NCBI GenBank assembly: GCA_002281555.1
Contig: NCGJ01000003.1
Span: forward strand, 310,001-374,000
DNA from: Hydrogenophilales bacterium 28-61-23
Lineage (GTDB): Bacteria > Pseudomonadota > Gammaproteobacteria > Burkholderiales > Thiobacillaceae
Length of the DNA stretch: 64,000 nt
Reading direction: 5' to 3'
In this document: piece by piece, positions 8,724 to 16,708 of the stretch
Layout: every line of letters begins with the position of its first letter
How positions within the stretch are numbered: position 1 is the stretch's first letter
Program-made: the position numbers and the translations under genes
Notes under the pieces: generated by a model
Databases searched by the model: none
Seen by the model: only the letters and a program-made list of their open reading frames with translations
Told to the model about the DNA's origin: nothing

Positions 8724-10276
8724 GGGGTTTGCTCCCGCATGGCGCTTGCGGCTGTTTTTGCCGAATAGGCGATATAGCCAAAAATCAGGAATTGCAGCGT
8801 TTGATAGCCGATTTCAAACACAAAATAATTGTTGTGCGGCAAATTCAGGAATAAAACAATGACTGCGGCTTGAGCCGCAACCAATGTCGCTTTTTCCGTA
8901 GGGGAGAATACATTGAGTTTCACCAGCCGCCCCGCCTGAACGAAAGCGGCCCAATGCAAGGCTATTACCACCCCCAGGCCCAATATACCGAGCTCCCAAA
9001 GCAGCGATGAGCCGGATGTCAAGCCTATACCCACCCCCGCATATTTCTCGCCCGCCAATGTATTTCTCGATATACCCGAATTGCCTTCAATGCTGCTGCC
9101 GGGGCCATGCCCTATCAAAGTCTGCGGGATGTTATTCGCGCCATGGCGATCCAGCCAGTATGGATATATGGTGCTCCGGTTTAACTTGAGGGTTCCATAG
9201 CCTTGGGAGCCAATGTTGTAGCGCATTGAGTTAGAAAAATATTGTTCCGGAGTAAACTTTCCCTGCGCGCGCGGCAGCGCCGCATAAAACAAAAACATTC
9301 CCGCCAGAAACAAAACCAATACGAGAATGCCGGCCATAAATTTGAACGTATGCTTTAGCAGGAAATCTCTAAACATCCAGCCGAGCACCAGCGGCAACAT
9401 AACAAACATGATTTTCGATTCGTTCAGCACCACTGGCACTACACAAACAATCGAAACGATAAACGCAGTTTTCAACTTAATGCGGCCGTGCAGCCACAAT
9501 GCCAAAAGCAGGCATATCGCCATCACTTGCAAGGAAGCGAGAATTGCGTTGCCGCCGCCTCCGCCCGCGGTACCAATAAAGGTTCCCACCACGACATCGG
9601 GTGCAACCACGCCATGCCGGGCGGCATCCTGAGTCAGTCGGGTCGGGAGCAGGAAAAAATACTGATGCATGGCGAAGGGAATCTGCAACAGCGCAAGTGG
9701 AATCAATGCCAGAAAGAACCGGGTTGACAACTTCCGGCTCAAACCAAAAAAATAAAAAGCCAGCAATATCCCGGCCACTTGAAAATATCCCTTGAGGCCG
9801 ATGAGCGTTTCGATACTCAGCCCGGTATTAAGCAGCCCGGAAAAGACACATACCAGTAGCAGCGCAAAAATCCAGAATGGAACTATCCCTGGCGTTATAT
9901 TCACCGCGCTTGATTTATTTGCGGCAAAGGTTTTTTTATCGCGCTGCATCCATTTGAACAAAGCAATCAATGCCAGCACAACCGCGCCCAGTGCGGCAGC
10001 CCAACGGATATGCCGCAGCACTGGCAGATACATTTCCGCCAACCCGGAAAATACAATACCGGCAAGCAACACGGCAACCAGCAAGGCCACAGGAAAGGCA
10101 ATCAATGCCACGCCTGTAAACATCACGAACAGAAGCGCAATAAGAATGAAATTTCCGGTTGAAACCAGCAAGCCGGAAAATACCGAGGCCACCAATAAAA
10201 CACCAAAAAAAATCACATACCCCAGAACACCCGGTTGTTGCGTATGAATATATGAGGCGCCTAGCGTTTTATTCAT
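8720..10276 (-). CDS. O-antigen ligase/polymerase-like membrane protein
   Basis: A 518-residue protein with at least ten hydrophobic helices and one long loop (about 335-420) containing SMRYNIGSQGYG and LIGHGPGSS, the layout of the Wzy/WaaL family in which the large periplasmic loop carries catalytic residues. It probably polymerises repeat units delivered by the flippase encoded downstream. It starts 13 nt after the stop of epsI and its stop overlaps the hydrolase start. Sequence identity within this family is low, so ligase versus polymerase is undecided; the operon context favours polymerase. Confidence 0.75.
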   Translation of the reverse strand: MNKTLGASYIHTQQPGVLGYVIFFGVLLVASVFSGLLVSTGNFILIALLFVMFTGVALIAFPVALLVAVLLAGIVFSGLAEMYLPVLRHIRWAAALGAVVLALIALFKWMQRDKKTFAANKSSAVNITPGIVPFWIFALLLVCVFSGLLNTGLSIETLIGLKGYFQVAGILLAFYFFGLSRKLSTRFFLALIPLALLQIPFAMHQYFFLLPTRLTQDAARHGVVAPDVVVGTFIGTAGGGGGNAILASLQVMAICLLLALWLHGRIKLKTAFIVSIVCVVPVVLNESKIMFVMLPLVLGWMFRDFLLKHTFKFMAGILVLVLFLAGMFLFYAALPRAQGKFTPEQYFSNSMRYNIGSQGYGTLKLNRSTIYPYWLDRHGANNIPQTLIGHGPGSSIEGNSGISRNTLAGEKYAGVGIGLTSGSSLLWELGILGLGVVIALHWAAFVQAGRLVKLNVFSPTEKATLVAAQAAVIVLFLNLPHNNYFVFEIGYQTLQFLIFGYIAYSAKTAASAMREQTP

Positions 10277-10289
10277 GGAGCACTCCCGG

Positions 10290-10967
10290 TTAAATACCGA
10301 ATACCTCAGTACGCTGGGCAGGACTTACCGCAGCCAATAGCTGCTCAATAAATTCCGCCTGTGTTGCATATCCCGCCTGAGTGTCATTATTGATATTGGA
10401 AACCCGGATAAGCACGCCAAAAGGCACTTTACCGGTCATGCCAAATTTCAATTGCTCCAGCTTTCTTTCCAGCCGACCTGTCACCTGCTTTCCGCCGACA
10501 TTGATCCAATAGGTGATCGGCTCAACCCGTTCCCTCTGTTGTGCCACCAGCTTGGTGACGCGTATCGAACCGAAGGATGTATTGACGGAGCCTTGAGTCT
10601 TGGCCTGCACTTGAAACCCTTGGGCCGGGTAACACACTTCGGGTTTGTGCACTGCGAGGGTATCGCTTTGATTCCCTCCGTAGGCCATGGAGAGCATGAT
10701 CCGGGCGCCTTGCTCGTTTATGTAGGTTCTGGATAAGGTTTCGTCGTAAATCTTGTCCAGTTCCGCCTGAACATCGGGGGCCACTTGAATCGGCCTGACA
10801 CTCTCGTCCAATCGCCATGAACCGAACGCCTTGGGAATCATGGTTTCCAGCTTTATCGTTGGCCGTTGGTCCGCCAACTTTTCCTTGGGGGTCAGCGCTA
10901 GCGCCAGCCCGGCAGCGGCGATCATGGCGAAACCGATGATGAGATAACGAAGATTGATGAATTTCAT
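10290..10967 (-). CDS. epsI: Exosortase-associated protein EpsI (DUF3485)
   Basis: The 225-residue protein has one N-terminal membrane anchor (YLIIGFAMIAAAGLALALT) and a periplasmic domain with the EpsI signature YGGNQSDTLAVHKPEVCYPAQGF, including the conserved Cys and the H-x-P-E-x-C-Y-x-x-x-G pattern. EpsI proteins normally sit next to, or are fused with, an exosortase and take part in export of EPS and PEP-CTERM proteins. The pattern looks closest to the type B subfamily. Here it opens the run of polysaccharide genes, but no exosortase gene lies on either side. A PEP-CTERM protein is encoded at 36.2-36.9 kb, so an exosortase should exist elsewhere. Confidence 0.85.
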   Translation of the reverse strand: MKFINLRYLIIGFAMIAAAGLALALTPKEKLADQRPTIKLETMIPKAFGSWRLDESVRPIQVAPDVQAELDKIYDETLSRTYINEQGARIMLSMAYGGNQSDTLAVHKPEVCYPAQGFQVQAKTQGSVNTSFGSIRVTKLVAQQRERVEPITYWINVGGKQVTGRLERKLEQLKFGMTGKVPFGVLIRVSNINNDTQAGYATQAEFIEQLLAAVSPAQRTEVFGI

Positions 10968-11422
10968 GGCTTGGGCCCCAAGTGTCGCGGGTCGGTATGA
11001 ACACCGGCCTGATGTAAGACATACAAGAATGCTGGATTATGCCGGCGGTTGTTTACATTTTCACGCCGTGGGGTGTTTTTGCGGGTGCGGGGCTGTTTTT
11101 GTTGGGGGCGTGTAGCCGCCGCGAAGGGGGGCGGCAAGTGCGTGCCGATTTGCCGCTTGCAAATGCGGCCCTGCGCGCGGCGTCTGCTGCGTTTGCTGCC
11201 GTAGGATGGGTAGAGCGCAGCGAAACCCATCGCGCGCAAGTTTGGAGTTGGGATTGATGGGTTTCGCTGCGCTCTACCCATCCTACGCGGGCTACTACGC
11301 GGGCTGCAGCGGGTTTGCGCCTTCGGCGGAGGTGGGGTTGTCGGCAATGACCTACGAATGCTACCCATCCTACGTGGACTTCCCGGCATGTCGAGATTGC
11401 AGTCCGTGGCGGCACGGATTGC
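10968..11422. other. Intergenic region with dispersed repeat, between epsI and phosphomannomutase
   Basis: This 455-bp gap carries no convincing gene. It contains a perfect 31-bp inverted repeat (11201-11286), a further half-copy of the same motif near 11350-11375 (CTACCCATCCTACG) and G-rich low-complexity sequence at 11060-11140. Open frames across it are translations of the repeat. The promoter of the epsI-led operon may lie at its left end, but I could not assign -35/-10 boxes. Confidence 0.7.
11201..11286. repeat. Perfect 31-bp inverted repeat, dispersed palindromic element
   Basis: Arms 11201-11231 and 11256-11286 are exact reverse complements around a 24-nt spacer. The arm begins GTAGGATGGGTAGAGCGCAG; translated frames give the familiar spurious GWVERSETH and MGFAALYPSY strings that mark a repeat widespread in proteobacterial genomes. 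A degenerate second copy occurs at about 25245-25350. It is probably a REP/MITE-like element, not a simple terminator, since it has no T-run. Confidence 0.85.
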
Positions 11423-12874
11423 TCACCCGCGCGCCTGGACAAGTTTCAAACACGCGCATGCCAACTCGCCGGCCCGCGCTTGATGCTCCGCTTCGGCGTA
11501 GCAACGCAGTTCAGGCGCGTTGCCGGAGGGGCGCAGATGCACGATTTCGCCGTTGGCGAGGCTGATGCGCAGGCCGTCGGTCTGATCGATGCCGGCGGGT
11601 TCCACACCCAGCGGGGCCAGAAAATCGCGCAATTCGGTTTCTGATCCAGCCAGCGTTTCCAGCAGTTGGCGGCTTTTTTCGGTGGCGAAGTTCTGGATGC
11701 GGTCGCTGGCGGTGAATCTGGGCGGCAGCCGGGCGGGCAGTTGCGACAAGGGGATGCCGAGTTCGCGCGCCGCCGCGAGCAGGGCGAGGATGGGCAGCAC
11801 GGCGTCGCGGGTGGGCAAGGGTTGCAGGGCGCGGCCGGATTTTTCCAGGCGCGAGCCGACCAGGAAGCCGCCGTTGGCTTCGAAGCCGACGACCCGTTGC
11901 GCGCCGTCGGCGCTCAGTTTTTCCATGCCTTCGATGACGAAGGGCGAGCCGATACGGGTGCGCCGCACGCGCGCGAACGCGCCGCATTTTTCCAGCGCGG
12001 TGTTGCTGCTGACCGGCGTGGCGACCGCTTCGGCGCCGAGGTATTGGGCGCAAAGAATGCCGACCACATCGCCGCGCAGCCAGTCGCCGTGTTCGTCGCC
12101 CAGCAAGGGCCGGTCGGCGTCGCCGTCGGTGGAGCAAATCGCGTCGAAGCCATGCTCGACGGCCCAGCGCCGGGCTTGCTGGATATCGACTTCGGCGACG
12201 GCTTCGGTGTCGATGGGGACGAACTGGTCGGTGCGGCCGAGCGAGATGACGCGCGCGCCGAGGCCTTGCATGATGTCGCGCAGCAGATCGCGGGCGACGC
12301 TGGAGTGTTCGTAGAAGCCGAGCCGCATGCCGGCCAGCACGTTGCGCGGGAAGAAATCGAGGTAACGCTCGATGTACATCCGGCGCGCTTCGTCATTGAT
12401 GGCGGGCAAGGATTCAAGTTGCAGTTCGGCGGGCAGTTCGACCGTCGCGCCGGAAATGCCGGCCTCATCGGCTTTGGTGATTTCGCCGCTGGCGCGATAG
12501 AACTTGATGCCGTTGCGGTCGAACGGGATATGGCTGCCGGTGACCATGATCGCCGGGATGCCGCGCTCCTGAGCGTAAAAGGCCAGCGCCGGCGTCGGCA
12601 GAACGCCGCAGAAATCCGGCTCGAACCCGGCCTGGCGGATCGCCGCCGCGCAGGCGCGGGCGATGTCCGGACTGCTCGGGCGCAAGTCCATGCCCAACGC
12701 GACGCGGCCACCCTCGGGCGCGTCGACAACCCTCAGGAAAGCCGTGGTGTAGGCGAAACAAACCTGGGCACTCATATCGGCGACCAGGCCGCGCGCGCCG
12801 CTGGTGCCGAAGCGCACGCCGCTGCTGTCCATCAGTTGTTGGATTCGGAGTGTGTGGTGCATGGGTTCAGGCAT
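11423..12874 (-). CDS. Phosphomannomutase family protein
   Basis: The 483-residue enzyme belongs to the alpha-D-phosphohexomutase superfamily. The phosphoserine loop is TGSHIP (Ser114), the metal-binding loop is TDGDADRP, the sugar-binding loop GFEANGGFLVGS and the phosphate-binding loop RPSGNAPELR. It interconverts hexose 6- and 1-phosphates, feeding GDP-mannose or similar donors to the polysaccharide pathway. Start is taken at the ATG at 12874, which overlaps the stop of the upstream c-di-GMP gene by 8 nt; an ATG four codons later is also possible. Upstream in-frame sequence is only a shadow of that gene. A second, more AlgC-like phosphomutase is encoded at 37.1-38.5 kb, so specificity may differ. 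Confidence 0.87.
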   Translation of the reverse strand: MPEPMHHTLRIQQLMDSSGVRFGTSGARGLVADMSAQVCFAYTTAFLRVVDAPEGGRVALGMDLRPSSPDIARACAAAIRQAGFEPDFCGVLPTPALAFYAQERGIPAIMVTGSHIPFDRNGIKFYRASGEITKADEAGISGATVELPAELQLESLPAINDEARRMYIERYLDFFPRNVLAGMRLGFYEHSSVARDLLRDIMQGLGARVISLGRTDQFVPIDTEAVAEVDIQQARRWAVEHGFDAICSTDGDADRPLLGDEHGDWLRGDVVGILCAQYLGAEAVATPVSSNTALEKCGAFARVRRTRIGSPFVIEGMEKLSADGAQRVVGFEANGGFLVGSRLEKSGRALQPLPTRDAVLPILALLAAARELGIPLSQLPARLPPRFTASDRIQNFATEKSRQLLETLAGSETELRDFLAPLGVEPAGIDQTDGLRISLANGEIVHLRPSGNAPELRCYAEAEHQARAGELACACLKLVQARG

Positions 12875-15401
12875 ATTCAGGGCTCGTTCCGGAAAAAGGG
12901 GCAAAGAGGTCGTGCTCCACCGGCGCTGGCAATAGCGCCTCGAATTGCGCCAGCGCCACCGGCCGGCTGAACAGATAGCCCTGGAAAGCGGGGCAACCGC
13001 GCTGGCGTAGAAATTCGAGTTGCGCCTGCGTTTCGACGCCTTCGGCGATGACATCGAGGCCCAGGCTGTTGGCCATGACGATGATGGTTTGCACGATGGC
13101 GGCGTCGTTCGGGTCGGTGGCGATGTCGCGCACGAAGGACTGGTCGATCTTGAGTTGGTCGAGCGGCAATTGCTTCAGATAGGACAACGATGAATGGCCG
13201 GTGCCGAAGTCGTCCATCGCGAAGCCGACGCCCAGTATTTTCAGCGCCCGCATCTTGGCGATGGTATCGGCGACGTCGTCGAGCACCAGGCTTTCGGTGA
13301 GTTCCAGTTTCAACAGGCTGGCGTCGATGGCGTATTCGAGCAGCACGCTTTCGACCTGCTGAACGAAATCGCGCTGCCTGAACTGGCGCGCGCTGACGTT
13401 GACCGCCAGACGCAAATGGCGGGTGGCCGGATTCCCCCGCCAAACCTTGATCTGGGCGCAGGCGGTTTGCAGCACCCAGTGGCCTATCGCCAGAATCAGG
13501 TTGCTTTCTTCTGCCAGCGGGATGAATTCGGCCGGCGAAACCAGGCCGCGTTGCGGATGCCGCCAGCGCAGCAGCACCTCGGCGCCGAACACGCGGCCAT
13601 GCAGATCGACCTGGGCCTGGTAATCCAGGTGCAACTGTTGCTGCGTCAGCGCGTGGCGCAGATCGGCCAGCAAGGCGATGCGCTCATCCAGCCGCGCCTG
13701 CATGGCCGGGTCGAAGAAGCGGATGGTGTTGCGGCCGGCGTCCTTGGCCTGGTACATGGCGACGTCGGCGCGCTTGAGCAGTTCGTCAACGCTGGCCTGC
13801 TGGCTCAGAAACAGGCTGATGCCGATGCTGGGCGAGGTGTGGAATTCGCGGCCATGCAGGCTGAACGGCCGGTTGATGGCGTCGCGCAGTTTTTCCGCCA
13901 CCATTTCCGCCTGCGCGGCGGCGTGCTCCTGTTCGCCATGCAGGGCTTCGATCAACACCACGAATTCGTCGCCGCCCAGCCGCGCCACCGTGTCATCGTC
14001 GCGCACGCCGACTTGCAGGCGTTGGGCGACTTCGCGCAGCAGCAGGTCGCCGACATCATGGCCCTGGGTGTCGTTGATGCTCTTGAAGTTATCCAGATCG
14101 AGAAACAGGATCGCGCCGAACTTGCCGCTACGCTGGCTGGTCGCCAGCGCATGGCCGAGGCGGTCGAGCAGCAGGCGGCGATTGGGCAACTGGGTCAGAA
14201 CGTCATAAAAAGCCAGACTGCGGATTTGCGCTTCCGCCTGCTTGCGTTGGGTGATGTCGGTGATCAGCGCGAACAGGCCGCTTGCGTTGCCGTCATCGTC
14301 GAACATCCGGGTCATGCTGAATTCGCACGCCAGCGGGCTTCCATCCGCTTGCCGCAAGGCCATTTCCATACGGTTATCGGCGTCGCCCGCGCGCGTTTCG
14401 ACCACGGAGAGATAGATCGGGCGATCGGCTTCGGCGAGGAAATCGAGCAGGCTGCGGCCGACGATGTCGGCGCGCGGGCGCGCCAGCATCGCGCAGAAGG
14501 CCGGATTGATTTCCTGCACCCGCTGGCCGCCATCCACCATCAAGAAGCCTTCCCGCATCGTTTCCAGCATGCGGCGCAGCTTTTGTTCGCTTTGGCGCAG
14601 TTTCCGCGCCATCGCCAGGTGGCGCTGCGCGACGGTCGCGACCAACACCAGCGCGATCAGCAAGACCGTCACCGCGCTGACTATCGCCACCAGCAGCGAC
14701 GGATCCAGCATCGAGTCGGGCCGGCCGGGTTCGCCATCGCTGAGAAAATAGGCCGCCGCCATCGCCGTGTAATGCATGCCGGATACCGCGCCACCCAGTA
14801 TCGCGGCACTGATCAGACGCAACCAGCGCCGCGCGATAACGGCCTGCGTCTGCAGCCGGTAATGGATCGACAAGGCCAGCCAGGCCAGCGCCACGGCGAC
14901 CAGGATGGACACGCCGAACAGCAGGGGGTTGTAACGCAGCAAACCATCAAGCCGCAGCGCCGCCATGCCGGTGTAATGCATGACGCCGATGCCCATGCCG
15001 AGCAACAGACTGCTGACGAACAAACGGTTTTTGGTGAAGTTGCGGCTGCTGATCAAGCGCAACGCCACGGCGCTGGCGAATATGCCGGGCAGGATCGAAA
15101 TCAAGGTGAGGCCGGTGTCGTAGCTGACGCGGCAAGGCAGGCGCAAGGCCAACATGCCGATAAAGTGCATGGCCCAGGTGCCGCCGCCCATGACCAGCGC
15201 GCCGACCGTCAGCCAGATCAGTTTTTGCGCGTTCAGGCGCGCCACGCGGACCTGGTCGGTGACCGAAAGCGCGGCGTGCGCGGCAAATATCGCGATCAGT
15301 ATCGACAGTACAACCAGTTCCGGATCGTAAAAGCCGCCGTACAGCAGGCTCGAATCCGGCTCGATGGCGAGAAATTTCAGGGCATGGTCGAAGTTCATCA
15401 T
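12867..15401 (-). CDS. MHYT-PAS-GGDEF-EAL cyclic-di-GMP turnover protein
   Basis: The 844-residue protein begins with a seven-helix MHYT sensor carrying three motifs (AMHFIGM near 78, VMHYTGM near 142, GMHYTAM near 210), proposed to bind metal and sense O2, CO or NO. A PAS domain follows at about 275-390, then GGDEF (intact GGDEF at 476-480, with the inhibitory site RDDD at 467-470) and EAL (GAEVLLRW, so Glu is kept but the motif reads EVL; DDFGTG intact). Both synthesis and hydrolysis of c-di-GMP are possible. Start at the ATG at 15401 gives the usual MHYT N-terminus; 15515 is an alternative. It lies directly upstream of phosphomannomutase and the EPS operon, suggesting control of polysaccharide output. 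Confidence 0.9.
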   Translation of the reverse strand: MMNFDHALKFLAIEPDSSLLYGGFYDPELVVLSILIAIFAAHAALSVTDQVRVARLNAQKLIWLTVGALVMGGGTWAMHFIGMLALRLPCRVSYDTGLTLISILPGIFASAVALRLISSRNFTKNRLFVSSLLLGMGIGVMHYTGMAALRLDGLLRYNPLLFGVSILVAVALAWLALSIHYRLQTQAVIARRWLRLISAAILGGAVSGMHYTAMAAAYFLSDGEPGRPDSMLDPSLLVAIVSAVTVLLIALVLVATVAQRHLAMARKLRQSEQKLRRMLETMREGFLMVDGGQRVQEINPAFCAMLARPRADIVGRSLLDFLAEADRPIYLSVVETRAGDADNRMEMALRQADGSPLACEFSMTRMFDDDGNASGLFALITDITQRKQAEAQIRSLAFYDVLTQLPNRRLLLDRLGHALATSQRSGKFGAILFLDLDNFKSINDTQGHDVGDLLLREVAQRLQVGVRDDDTVARLGGDEFVVLIEALHGEQEHAAAQAEMVAEKLRDAINRPFSLHGREFHTSPSIGISLFLSQQASVDELLKRADVAMYQAKDAGRNTIRFFDPAMQARLDERIALLADLRHALTQQQLHLDYQAQVDLHGRVFGAEVLLRWRHPQRGLVSPAEFIPLAEESNLILAIGHWVLQTACAQIKVWRGNPATRHLRLAVNVSARQFRQRDFVQQVESVLLEYAIDASLLKLELTESLVLDDVADTIAKMRALKILGVGFAMDDFGTGHSSLSYLKQLPLDQLKIDQSFVRDIATDPNDAAIVQTIIVMANSLGLDVIAEGVETQAQLEFLRQRGCPAFQGYLFSRPVALAQFEALLPAPVEHDLFAPFSGTSPEYA

Positions 15402-15502
15402 GTTGTAGAAATACAGAGCCGGCGCATCTTCCACCGTCTGCGTAGATTCGACAATCAAGACGGGCCGCGCCTGGTATTCCCGTCCCGCATCAAGCTGTAT
15501 GC

Positions 15503-16642
15503 TTGCCGCATTCATCGCACTGCCCGCCCGTCTTGTCCGACACCCCGCCCCCGCTGATCGATCTATTGTTGCAACGCAGCCCGCGCGTGCCGGTCACGCT
15601 GGTCTTGATCGGCCTCAATCTGCTGATTTTCGCGCTCATGCTCGCCATGGGCGCCGGGCTTTGGCATTCCCCCAACAATATCCAGCTGGCCTGGGGTGCG
15701 AACTTCGGCCCGGCCACCAAGGATGGCGAATGGTGGCGTCTGGGCAGCGCGCTGTTCCTGCATTTCGGCATTCTCCATCTGAGCATGAACATGCTCGCGC
15801 TGTGGGATGGCGGCCGTCTGGTCGAACGCATGTTCGGGCCGGCGCGGTTTATCTTGATCTACTTTTGCAGCGGCCTGAGCGGCAATCTGCTGTCGCTGAT
15901 CGCGCAGGGCGACCAGGCGGTTTCCGGCGGCGCATCGGGCGCGATCTTCGGCGTCTATGGCGCGTTGATGGCGTTTCTCTGGCGCGAACGCCGCCAGCTC
16001 GATCCGGCCGAATTCAAATGGCTGTTCTGGGGCGCCATCGGGTTTTCCAGCGTCACCATCGTGCTCGGTCTGCTGATTCCCGGCATCGACAACGCGGCCC
16101 ATATCGGCGGCCTGCTCGGCGGCCTGCTGGCCGGCGCGGCGCTGCCGCGTCCGCTCGAATTCAGCACGCCGAGCGGACGCGGACGCTGGCTCGCGGCCGG
16201 CGCGCTGGCGCTGGGCCTGGCCTGGCTGATCACCCATATTCCCGAGCCGCGTTACCGCTGGAGCGAGGAGATCCAGGCGCGCGGAGAAATCGCCGAATTC
16301 ATCGGCGAAGACGCCCGCATCAGCGCGCGCTGGAGCGCGATCCTCGGCCGCGCGCAGCAGGAAAACGCCACTTTCGACGAAGTCGCCGGACGCATCGAAG
16401 ACGAAATCAGCAGCTCGTATGAGCAGAGCTTCGAGGATCTTGCCAAGCTGCATCTCAGCACCGCCGCGCCTTCCGCCGCCGCCCTGGCATCGGTGCGCAA
16501 CTATGCCGAATTGCGCCGCGACGCCTCGCGCGCGCTGGTCGAGGGATTGCGCGCGAAAGATATGGCGAAAATCCGGGAAGCGCTGGAACTGGCCGCCAGG
16601 GCGCCGAAGCAGGCCGAAGAAAAAGCACCGGTCCGGCCTTAG
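15503..16642 (+). CDS. Rhomboid-family intramembrane serine protease
   Basis: The protein of up to 379 residues has a six-helix rhomboid core in the first 240 residues with the catalytic serine in GGASGAIFG and the catalytic histidine in NAAHIGGLLGG; the helix-2 motif HFGILHLSMNMLAL is also present. The remaining 140 residues are a soluble, mostly helical tail not needed for catalysis. No ATG suits the N-terminus: TTG at 15503 or TTG at 15533 are the candidates. It is divergent from the MHYT-GGDEF-EAL gene. Substrates are unknown. Confidence 0.85.
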   Translation: MPHSSHCPPVLSDTPPPLIDLLLQRSPRVPVTLVLIGLNLLIFALMLAMGAGLWHSPNNIQLAWGANFGPATKDGEWWRLGSALFLHFGILHLSMNMLALWDGGRLVERMFGPARFILIYFCSGLSGNLLSLIAQGDQAVSGGASGAIFGVYGALMAFLWRERRQLDPAEFKWLFWGAIGFSSVTIVLGLLIPGIDNAAHIGGLLGGLLAGAALPRPLEFSTPSGRGRWLAAGALALGLAWLITHIPEPRYRWSEEIQARGEIAEFIGEDARISARWSAILGRAQQENATFDEVAGRIEDEISSSYEQSFEDLAKLHLSTAAPSAAALASVRNYAELRRDASRALVEGLRAKDMAKIREALELAARAPKQAEEKAPVRP

Positions 16643-16708
16643 CGACCCCATCGGGCCTTGGCCTTCGCGCGGTGGATGGGCGCGGCGCTGTCCGCCCCGC
16701 GCCGCGGC

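Noticed and set aside
11039-11257. Possible small membrane protein in the epsI upstream gap
   Set aside because: Second half is the translated dispersed repeat (GWVERSETH) and there is no ribosome-binding site.
11666-12970. Rightward open frame over the phosphomannomutase gene
   Set aside because: Antisense shadow; residues are Gly/Ala/Asp/Arg-rich without domain pattern.
13194-15557. Long rightward open frame of nearly 790 codons
   Set aside because: Exactly antisense to the MHYT-PAS-GGDEF-EAL gene; biased His/Gln/Asp composition is that of a high-GC shadow frame and no domain is visible.
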